Of a stretch of 64,000 bases of DNA, positions 55,705-64,000 are shown in pieces. Origin of the DNA: Mycosphaerelloides madeirae (taxonomy: Eukaryota > Ascomycota > Dothideomycetes > Mycosphaerellales > Mycosphaerellaceae); NCBI GenBank assembly GCA_002785995.1, contig NHNV01000068.1, forward strand, positions 1 to 64,000, given 5' to 3'. The number at the start of each line of letters is the position of its first letter. The stretch's first letter is position 1. Position numbers and translations under genes: made by a program. The notes under the pieces were generated by a model that ran no database searches, was not told where the DNA came from, and saw only the letters and a list, made by a program, of their open reading frames with translations.

Positions 55705-57537
55705 TGTGAAATAGTGTAGCAGAGACCAGGTTTTGATTCTGACAATTGACGTTCTCCGGACTGTTGGGTGGTCTGGTGAAGCTGCTGTACAGCGTGTCTT
55801 GATACCCGAGCCCGAAGCCTGTCGGTCGAGAGGTACGAGAGAGATACCGTCGCCTTCAAAGCACATGAGTAGTGTGTATTGTCGTTGTCGAGGAGAATGT
55901 CACCGCGATATGTGACGACTCAAGACTTATGGCCGTCATTGCCAATAGTCGTGCGCACCTCTTTGTCTCCCAGACTGCAACCACGCCATCTCCTCTACAA
56001 TATACATACATACACATGCTCTTTACTTCAGATCACGATTCCTCTCCTTAAGTGCCGTGCCCAAGGATGGCGATATGTTTTGCCACAAGCGGCAGCCAAA
56101 CAACACTCCGACGGCGGCGGCACTGCGCTGAGACACGGCAACCTGTCCATCACCAGCATCAGCTCTGATCATCGCCGCCTCCTGTGGAGCACTGTGTTAT
56201 GGCTCTCGGATTCTGCTGCATGGTGCGGCACGAGCAACACGGCACACGTACGAGTCGACCTCTTGCCTTTCACGCCTCGATACTTTCCTTTCACCTCCCC
56301 AGCTCTTTCTCCCGCTCAGCTCTGCCCGGTGGTTTCACCAGCAAGAAAAACGCCTTCCAAAGTCCTGTCACATTGGCAACCGTTCAACGTCAGGCTTTGA
56401 GGAAGGACTAGCGATGGCGCCGACACATCCGGTTTGAGAAGCCTTGGCAGCTCACCAGCGAAGATGATGTGGTCGCAAGCTGTCAGACTCTGCCTTCAAG
56501 TCGCGGACATATTCTGGCTCTCCAGCCCAGCCTACCAGCTTATGCAGCTCCTGATGCATGATACCATCGCATCGTTATTGTCATGTCCGACGAGGTGCAC
56601 ATGCAGGCAAGAAGGGCGACGTTGTCGTGTCTGACAGCCGTTGAAGTCAATCTTCTCACACCAATCAGCATTCAGGCTTCGGGTCCGCCCTCGCCTCTCC
56701 ATCGAGGTTTCACCTTCATCGTATCCCGATCACGTGTAGTGTTTCAGGATGGATCTAGCAACAAAGTTGACACCCCGCCGAACAGCTGTCACATCAAGTT
56801 GACCAACAGGAGATTCCGAAGAACAGAAGCTGCCTTCGAAGCATGCAGAATGGTTCGCATGATCAACGAGATGCATATCGGTTCAAGATTCCAATCCCTG
56901 CAAACCAAGTGCAAAGGCGTCGATCGCTGCTGCACTCCTGTCAACGCTTGCCTTTCTTGCACTTTGGCATCACAGCACCTGCATAGCAAAGTCGTGGGGC
57001 ACCGCTCGCCACACACCAGGCCTATCTGTTAGGTGACTGTAGCGGCATCTCCTAAAGATCTCGATGTGGCCCCAATAGTCTAACCCACAGGAAAATGCCT
57101 AAACTACCTGATGGCGTAAAAGGTTGATGAAATGATAGCTCGCCCTTCAGACAAGGATTACACAACGGCGAGGCGCGGACAGGAGTGCGATGCTGCTATG
57201 CTCTCGACTCCACATGGATATGTATCCTCTTCTTCTTCTCTCACGCGTGCAGATTTCGCTGTCGTCTGTCCAGCGGGCATCGATCTCAGTCATTTGTTTC
57301 CTTTCTAATTACCAGGTCGCCGGTCCGACAGCGCACACTCGTTGTAGCGACGACAGAACCCCATCACCACATACAAACAATCGCGACTACCAGCAACGGG
57401 TCAAGCGCGCAAGCACTGCGCCTCCATTCTGGCCTTCGAGTCTCCAGCTATTAACTTACGCCCTGGTGGCACAGAAGCGCTGAACCTCATAAAGACCACC
57501 GACCAGCAACCTCAACGATCACTTTTTGTCATTCAAA
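55705..57537. other. gene-poor stretch between two rhodopsin-domain genes
   Basis: About 1.8 kb with no supported gene. A 149-codon plus-strand frame at 56583-57032 has no motifs. The right end holds the leader of the second rhodopsin-domain gene. Confidence 0.4.
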
Positions 57538-59140
57538 ATGGTATCCGGAGGACATGCGTCTGGTGCAGCCGTGGTCATAGTCATCACCACTTTCACTGCC
57601 ATTGCTGGCTTTTTGACCTTATCGCGGCTATACACACGGAAAATCATCGTCAGGAATGCCGGTGTTGACGACCTGCTCATTGCCATTGGGCTGGTGAGTA
57701 ACGGAACTTACCCCAAGCACCATCAGTCTGCTGACCGGAACATACAGGTCCTCTCTGTTGCGGTGACCGTTACGATGTGTGAGCAAGGCAAGTCCAACCA
57801 TTTCCCTCCGACCTAGTGCATAGAAGAACTAATTCTCTCGTTAGTCGTGTATGGCATGGGCCGTCATGAAGACACACTCAGTATGACCGACGGAATAATG
57901 TCGCTTCGATGGTTCTGGGCATCGGTCTGGCTCTACTACCTCGCGCTCTGGGCCGTCAAGATCTCCATCCTCTATCAGTATCTTCGTATCCTGCCCGACG
58001 GCAGCGGCTCCAGGAAGGCGGCGTACATCCTGATGGGCATCATCTCTGCTTGGACGGTATGGGCCGTCTTGAGCGCGGTGTTTGCCTGCACGCCAATAAA
58101 TTCGCTCTGGGACCAAACTGTTGACGGAACCTGCTTGAACAGACTGGCTGTTTGGTAAGTCCGGCTCGATCAGCATGGTGGTCACGGATACTCATGTGCA
58201 TCAGGTTTGCGAACGCTGCCGTTAATATCCTTACCGACATCGCCACAGCGGTACTGCCGATTCCTGCTCTGAGAACACTTCGTATGCCAGCGAAACAGAA
58301 GAACATCCTCGTCGCTATCTTCAGTCTTGGAGGGATTGTCTGCGCCATCTCGATCTTGCGACTCCAATCTCTTTACGTCATTTCGGTATCCACGGATGTC
58401 AGTTGGGACAACCCGATGGCTGCCACATACAGTAGCTTGGAAGTTAATGTCGGCATCATCTGTTCTGTAAGTCCTGCCATAGTATTTGTCGATGGTAATG
58501 ACTGACTCTGTCGTAGTGCATCCCAACCCTCAAAGGCCTAATCTCTCGCCTCTTCCCTAAGCTGCGCTTTGGCGAGAGTTACGGACATAGTCGACGACTG
58601 TCTGTGCCTCTTGAAGGCGGAGACAAAGCTGGCCTTCCCAAAACTATCATCCACGAATTGGAAGGCGACTTGGAGAAGGGCCCGATACAACCAGTCGAGG
58701 AGAAGAAAGTCCACGAAATCGATGGAGTCCACGAACTACCAACGCATTCCACCTCATCCCGCGGTTCACGCCTCTTTACCTCTCTCAATCTTCGTGACAG
58801 CCGCATCCGATCATACTGCCCAGGCCTGACAGAAGAAGAGCTCGCCCGCGAGAAAATCAGCAAGTTTGTGGGCTTCAAGAGATTTGAGAATACCAGGAAG
58901 CTGGGAATCTTGCCTATGTCCGAGGCGGCTTTACTAAGGCCCAAGACGGCTCCGGCAGAGCCTTTGATGTCGAAGAATGAAGAAGTAAGGCAGAAAGTGC
59001 GAGATTTCTGTGAGAGAAGGCCTTCGTCGAGGAAGGGACCTGTCGCGTTGGTGGAGGTGGTGGAGGCGCATCAGAGGAGTGAGTCGGAGAGTACGGTGGA
59101 GAGTGTAGAGAAGCTTCCCAAGGGGTTTTTGGAGGAGTGA
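57538..59140 (+). CDS. fungal rhodopsin-domain seven-helix membrane protein, copy 2
   Basis: Five exons: 57538-57693, 57748-57787, 57845-58154, 58205-58466 and 58517-59140, giving 463 residues. The same broad family as the gene at 54481: SRLYTRKIIVRNAGVDDLLIAIGL, YGMGRHEDTL, SVWLYYLALWAVKISILYQYLRI, WDQTVDGTCLN, NAAVNILTDIATAVLPIPALRTLRMPAKQK, and ATYSSLEVNVGIICSCIPTLKGLISRLFPKL. Intron 2 begins GCAAGT after CAAG, a textbook GC-AG donor, the only one keeping MCEQ|VVYGMGRH in frame. The long cytosolic tail (about 200 residues, acidic and Ser-rich) is much longer than in copy 1. Role unknown. Confidence 0.9.
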
Positions 59141-59494
59141 AAGAATAATATCTTGTAGAACTAGAGGGTCTACTCACGTATAATGTCCAATATGTATTAT
59201 ATAAATACACTTTAGCTCGCAAGATATGCGTAGCTCAGCAGTACATGCATTGCCGCCACGGGCGGCCGCATTCGTAGAAAGAGGCCGGTCAATGTTTGCC
59301 ATGTAGACTCACCGGTGGTGGAGGCACCGTTTCTTATTACTAGTTATCGGTGCTGCAGGCCAGCTCAGCATTCACTGCAGCTGCCTTGGGTGGCGCTTCC
59401 AAAGCCTCCTTACTCCTCACTTGACCTCGACCTCACCTCGTCTTCATCAACTCCCAACCACCAACTCTACATCAACACAACGCACACATCCAAT
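59141..59494. other. intergenic
   Basis: 354 bases with no supported gene; a TATATAAATACA-like AT stretch near 59200 is in the 3' flank of the preceding gene. Confidence 0.35.
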
Positions 59495-59806
59495 ATGGAG
59501 ATTCAAAGACTAGACGGTGCCATTGAGATGCCACGGCACATTATCGATAGTATGAAGCACGAAGGAGTCGAACAGACCACACCACCACCAAGCCGCCTCC
59601 TCACCCTCCTCGCCGAACTCCAACTAGCAATCTAGAAATTCGCCGTAACCTCTCCCAACCCCCTGCACCTCAACTGCCCCTTCAACGTCTGGACCCCCTC
59701 ATACTACGCCGAGCGCGAACGCTGGGGAAAAGGCACTCTCCACCCTCCCTTCCAACCTCACCAGGTCCCCAGCAACAAGTCTTCATATCCAGGAAGCGAG
59801 TACTGA
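59495..59806 (+). pseudogene. fragment of a fungal LPxELRxxIYxFAV-type (2EXR/F-box-associated) protein
   Basis: From ATG 59495 the frame gives LLTLLAELQLAI, then TAG at 59633, then continues in the same frame as KFAVTSPNPLHLNCPFNVW and WGKGTLHPPFQP before TGA at 59804. In this common fungal family the sequence around the stop reads I-(Y/W)-x-F-A-V, so the TAG most likely replaces an aromatic codon. The C-terminal part expected of the family is absent. A truncated relic, not a working gene. Confidence 0.6.
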
Positions 59807-59956
59807 GTTTGTGCTTGCGCATATTCTGAGAAGCCATAGAAAGGCTATAGCTGTGTTGAAGGAAGGGTGTGGAAGTGTGCCATATCCGAGCATCTTTCAG
59901 CACTGTCAGAATGCGATTGCTGATCTCTTCCATGGCGGTGCATATCGTGTGGCACT

Positions 59957-60699
59957 CTATGGGTACTGCGTGTTGCAGGAAGATAAATAGTGCAGTAAGA
60001 TAAATAGTGCAGTAATGGCAAGTTGCCGCTTTGCCTCGAGCGCGTCTGGAACAGTATCAGAGCTATCCCGATCGGCAAATGAAGATGTATTGGCTAACTG
60101 AGCACGAGGGTGAGTTCGCCGGTATCTTTTACGACAGAGCTCTGGCCGGAGAACACCATTTTCCTTTCCGATCGCTTCAAACATGTCCGGCTGGTGGAAG
60201 TGATAGGCCGCTTCCAGCAAACATTGAAGTGTTAGGACGTTGGCAGTGTCAAAACTCTTGTTGATCCAAATATAGGCGATTGGAGCCATGGCCATGCCAC
60301 AATCATACTTGTCGGCAGCGGCACCCACGGCCCGGAGGATGGCCAATCCAGGCGTAATGGGCAGGGCCTTGTTGCAGAGGTGCAATGCATCGAGCAGAAC
60401 AATCATGGCATCCCGGTCGTCGTCAGGTAGCGCAATCTCGACAGAGCCGGTGGTTGCGGGAGAGGTGTCTCCTCTGAATTTCGGGCGCAGCATGGCTTTG
60501 AGGACGGAGGACCCAATGCTGACTAGGGCGGAGGAAAACTCAGATGCGGACACTGCGTTGTGAGCCGTCAGCGGCTGGAGGCTCATATGCAAGTGCAGGG
60601 CTCGAATTGCGAGGTCGGTTTGTCCGTCTTGAGAAGGTTGGTGCAGACGAAGACGACCTCTTCATTTGGGACAATGTCGACGTGCTTCGCTTCGGTCAT
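59957..60699 (-). pseudogene. BTB/POZ-like protein gene, copy 1, joining unclear
   Basis: An N-terminal exon from ATG 60699 (MTEAKHVDIVPNEEVVFVCT) stops at about 60583. The body (59957-60552, acceptor GCAG after GCTGAC) encodes VSASEFSSALVSIGSSVLKAMLRPKF, then VEIALPDDDRDAMIVLLDALHL and a helical C-terminus. It parallels the neighbouring copy at 61554-62219 (SSALVSEKSPVFKAMLAPRF). I see no GT donor that keeps frame between the two parts; an ATGAGC near the expected site could be a mutated GTGAGC but the phase does not fit. BTB proteins usually bridge partners, for example in Cul3 ligases. Either damaged or misjoined. Confidence 0.5.
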
Positions 60700-61553
60700 C
60701 GTGTCGGTTGATGCTGTGCGCGAGTAGAGCGCTGACGAGGTCGAGGTGGCGATCGATGCAGAGGGAAGGGGTGGAAATAAGGAGAGAGACGCTTCGCACC
60801 ATGAAGAAGGAAGTCAAGTTGGGAGTTCCTGCCGAGCAAGATAGAATCACCAATTCCGCGCTAGTTGACGCTAGCACATACATATTGAAGTCACGTGTGC
60901 AACCAATCATGCTCTGAATTGCTCTTGTCGATTGTTCGCTCGTTTGCACCCTTGTTCTGACAGTCACATGCCAATCCTTTGGCACGGCTGCCTCACAGCT
61001 CGAGCGATTCTGGCTAGGCCGCCTCTTCTTCAGTAAAGTAGTGACCAACGAAGGCGAGTTCTCGCGTTTCAGCCGTACGGCCAGCCTTCTCGAAAACTCC
61101 ACAGCCCTCCCGTATGCGATCCAAACTCAGTTGGCGGAGTCCCACCCGGATAATTTGTGCCTCGTTTTTCAGAGATGCAGTCTCTGTGGCGATGGTGAGT
61201 GCACGAGTTGTGGCGCATGTTGCACAACAGGCGATTGCACCGTGGTCCTAAACGCCAGCGAGATCAGGCTCGGACATAGTACGCAGCAAGCTCTTAAGAG
61301 AACGGTCATTATCATAGCACAAGAGGAGGTGAAGGTTGAAATTTACTTTTTCTAAAGGTTCGTTGGAGGTTGCCCGCAATCTGATCACTGGCAGTGCACG
61401 TCGGCAAACAGCTCTTGTCGCGCAAGTTGTCGTAAGTGAACAGCAAATTTGCAATGGACGCGCTGATTCGACGGTTTTTCTGGCGCTCGGCTTCGAGAGC
61501 AGCTGGTGAGCGTTGTTATCAGTGTGTGCTTTGATCTTCGGTTATGTTTTGGT
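60700..61553. other. spacer between BTB-like genes
   Basis: About 850 bases with no supported gene. Short frames on both strands lack motifs. Confidence 0.4.
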
Positions 61554-62219
61554 TCACCTACCAGAAATATCCGGCAAGCTCGCAGACCTTCTGCTATTGG
61601 GCCCACGACAGTGCAGCATATACTTCAAGCCGACCTCTTTGAAAAGTTCTTGCAGCTCGAAGGTATAACAGTATTCCAGAAGCTGTTTCAGTCCCGAGTG
61701 TACCCAGAGAAATTTCTTGCCGCTAAATGAGCGGGGAATGTCGCGGTCGATGATGTCGAGTTTATGTTTGATGAGGATGCGTGCGGATGGGATAAGTGCC
61801 TCTAGGCAATCATGTTTGTCGTCTGCAAGGGCAAATACGTGCACAGTCGAGTCGGTGCAGTCAATCAGGTCATGTCTGCCGTACAAAGCCTTGAACATCA
61901 GCTGCATCGTCCGTGGACAGTCGTCTGGCAGTTCGATCTCGACATATCCTTTGGCAGCAAGATCGGTGCCTTCTTGGAATCTCGGAGCCAGCATTGCCTT
62001 GAACACGGGGGACTTCTCGCTGACGAGCGCAGATGACACCCGGATACGGGGATTACACGCAGTTAGTGGCTCGCGCAGGCAATATTACAAGCGCACTTAC
62101 ATCAACCGGTCGTAAAGGTCGTCGTCATTGGAGCAGACAAAGACAACGTCTCCGGTGGGCGCGAGGATTATCTCCTCGACCCTCTCCTCGATCTCGTCGA
62201 TATTGTCTTCTTCGGACAT
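61554..62219 (-). pseudogene. BTB/POZ-like protein gene, copy 2, altered splice acceptor
   Basis: Exon 1 (62101-62219) starts MSEEDNIDEIEERVEEIILA and ends VVFVCSNDDDLYDRL before a perfect GTAAGTGC donor. The body frame reads RIRVSSALVSEKSPVFKAML, VEIELPDDCPRTMQLMFKAL and a helical C-terminus to a stop at 61554. The expected acceptor, 12 bases after a CTAAC branch site, reads GTGTAA at 62053-62054 instead of GTGTAG; splicing there would be exactly in phase. A downstream GTCAG at about 62023 would also keep frame but removes about ten residues at the start of the BTB core. So the gene may be impaired or use the downstream site. About 205 residues if spliced at the original place. Confidence 0.6.
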
Positions 62220-62695
62220 CTTCTCCTTCGCGATTGGCGCTCGGGGACATCGTTCAGGCGTTCGATGAGCGCGCGAAGAGGCGCACTGACGATGAGCAGC
62301 AGGCATGTTGGGTGGAAAGCGACTTCAATTCTGGAGATGCAGAAAAGAAGCCGCCGATCGGAAGGTTCTGCGGAAGGGACAATCAGCGAAACCGCGCTAT
62401 CCCGTTGGGAACCAAACAAGACTCACCTGACACCCGCATCACATGCCAATCTCGAAGAACATCCTTAAACACAAGGTCAACCGCTCCATGGTCCGCAAGT
62501 CTTCGTCTGTCCCGGACGTTTTCGAGACTCTTCAAAAAATGTCAACATGGACTTTCTCATTTGCACTCGGAAGCAAAAGCAAAACAGCTGCGCCTGCCTA
62601 CATTCCATCCCATCTAGTGGTGCCCTTTTCCATCTCGTCACAACGCCGCCGCTAGAAAGACAAGATCTCCGAAAGAGCAAGTACGCTACTAGCTA
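62220..62695. other. intergenic
   Basis: About 480 bases between two minus-strand genes. A plus-strand 70-codon frame (62443-62655) has no features. Presumably holds the BTB copy 2 promoter and the 3' flank of the ChAPs gene. Confidence 0.35.
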
Positions 62696-64000
62696 CTAGC
62701 CGTCGGTGCCTGTGCTCCTGAACGCTGCGCACAGTGCTGCGTACTGATGCGTCAAATCCAGAATGTGCTGCGGCAAGCTGGTGGCCTGGACAATGCTTCG
62801 GACCTTGACAGCGCCGTCCTCTTCGATGAGTTTGCGAATCGTAAAGAGGAGGTCGGGCGAGAACTAGAAGACGTTAGCGGTAATACTGCTTCGATGTGTT
62901 AGGGGTTAGTTCACTCACCTCAGAGTACCAGCGATACTGCCAAGCGATCAGTCGGATGAGAGCACCGAGCATGCCTCTGCCGTCACCTTGACGCTCATAA
63001 AGAACGAGCACGCCCCTCATCGCCTTCGGACTGAAACGCATGCTCAAACACGCTTGCCAAGCTTCAATCGCTTCATCGGGATGGTGTAGTCTTTCTGCGA
63101 GATCTCCCAGAATCTCCCACTCCTCGGCGCTCTTCTTATAGGCGAGTTGTTGCTGCTTGTATTGGGAAGCCTCGGTCCTCCAAATGGTATAGATCCTCAA
63201 GTCTTCGTACAATACCATAAAGAGGTTGTCGAGCCATCTTTCACACAGCCGCTTATGCTGGAATTGGGTGTAAGCCGGATTTGAAGGGTCATTGTTCGCG
63301 GAAGGCGGCTGAGGTTGAGGCGTTTCGGCGCCAGATCGGACAGTAACCGTATGGGAAGGCTTCGAAACGTTGGGGTCCAGATGTGAAGATGCGGCGATGG
63401 GCTCTTCGTTCTCGCCGTTGATCATGTCCTCAGTACCTGCATCGGAGGGCGTCTGCTCGCGAAGCTCGCCGTGTCCATTGGGTTGAGGCGTCTCGGGGCC
63501 TTTGAGGGCGACTGTGCTTGCGTTTCTGCTAGCTGGTGTCTGCTTCTCATGACGATACTCCTCCTCCATCACAAAAACCTGACTTCGAATCTTCAGAAGC
63601 TGGTCCCAGCCAATCTTTTTTGTGATCTCGGTGAGCAGTATGTAAGCCTTGTGGAAAGTGCCTTTGTAATTACCCGCAGATAGTCGGCGAAGGGTAGGGT
63701 GAACGACATCTGAGTCTGGAGTTGCTCCAGCATCATCAATTTCGTCGCACATGGTTTCTGGTGCCAACGGAAGGGATATCCGCGCTGGCTCTGGTAACCT
63801 CGGTGCGTCTTTGTCCTGGTATGTGAACATGGGGCAGGAATTCAGAGTCAACAGAGCATAGTCCCACTGCTCCATACCGACATAGACTTCAGCAAGCCGG
63901 GCCCATGTGCAGAACTCGCTCGGTGCTGAGACAACACCCCGTTTCGCAATCTCAAGTGCGAGATCGCCCCTGTTCTTCTTGTTACAGAAATCGGCTTGGC
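62696..64000 (-). CDS. ChAPs family exomer subunit (Bch1/Bud7 type), C-terminal part
   Basis: The last exon (62696-62863) and the preceding exon (62919 to beyond 64000) are joined in phase 0 by a 55-nt GTGAGT...CTAG intron. The gene continues off the right edge, so the N-terminus is missing. Visible signatures of the Chs5-Arf1-binding proteins: QADFCNKK, LALEIAKRGVVSAPSEFCTWARLAEVYV, WDYALLTLNSCPMF, RWLDNLFMVLYEDLRIYTIWR, SAEEWEILGDLAERLHHPDEAIEAWQACLSMRFS, and the C-terminal LLFTIRKLIEEDGAVKVRSIVQATSLPQHILDLTHQYAALC. Exomer carries selected cargo (chitin synthase in yeast) from the trans-Golgi network to the plasma membrane. TPR-like helices are evident. A fungus-specific low-complexity insert sits at about 63300-63560. 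Confidence 0.93.

Noticed and set aside
1..64000. CRISPR arrays, prokaryotic operons or phage-like systems
   Set aside because: Gene structure, introns and families are wholly fungal; no regular spacer repeats were seen.

Overview
The window is nuclear DNA of a filamentous ascomycete, most likely a dothideomycete of the Capnodiales/Mycosphaerellales type. The clues are short spliceosomal introns (about 42-120 nt) with CTGAC/CTAAC branch points just before the acceptor, fungal-specific families (Con7 regulator, LaeA-like methyltransferase, rhodopsin-domain membrane proteins, small F-box proteins, ChAPs), and single-gene transcription units. Exon joins were built by hand; for the named conserved genes each junction keeps frame and matches the family.

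Layout. 1-2.1 kb: the 5' part of a pogo/Fot1-type transposase and an unrecognised gene. 2.3-16.5 kb: ARPC5, a coiled-coil membrane protein with an upstream ORF, a LaeA-like methyltransferase convergent with a cytochrome P450, a pepsin-like aspartic protease, ribosomal protein S16 (uS9), the SMC5/6 subunit Nse1 and a MAPEG protein. 16.5-19.5 kb is gene-poor. The Con7-type C2H2 factor lies at 19.5-21.2 kb, with a further 6.9 kb lacking recognisable genes upstream of it. 28-40 kb is a dense block of conserved genes: Dbp2 helicase, Kti13/Ats1, Rad9, an F-box/leucine-rich protein, Thi20-type thiamine enzyme, Ykt6 and Ies6. 40.5-44.7 kb holds four tandem small F-box genes, the last one frameshifted. 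44.8-46.1 kb has two small membrane-protein genes. Rpt5 is at 47.2-48.8 kb. 49-62 kb is accessory: a secreted-protein gene with ACG where its start should be, an arylsulfotransferase-like pseudogene, two rhodopsin-domain proteins, a broken fragment, and two BTB-like genes, one with a lost splice acceptor. The right edge carries most of a ChAPs (Bch1/Bud7) gene.

The main biological picture is contrast. The recognised housekeeping genes have clean frames and canonical or GC-AG introns, whereas from about 44 to 62 kb most accessory genes carry at least one lesion (frameshift, in-frame TAG, lost start, lost acceptor). I do not see a clearly new multi-gene system. The most interesting leads are the tandem F-box family, the ACG-start secreted protein, the RIP-like stops in the arylsulfotransferase gene, the oversized Dbp2 intron at a position known for autoregulation, and a duplicated CACGTG cassette between YKT6 and IES6.
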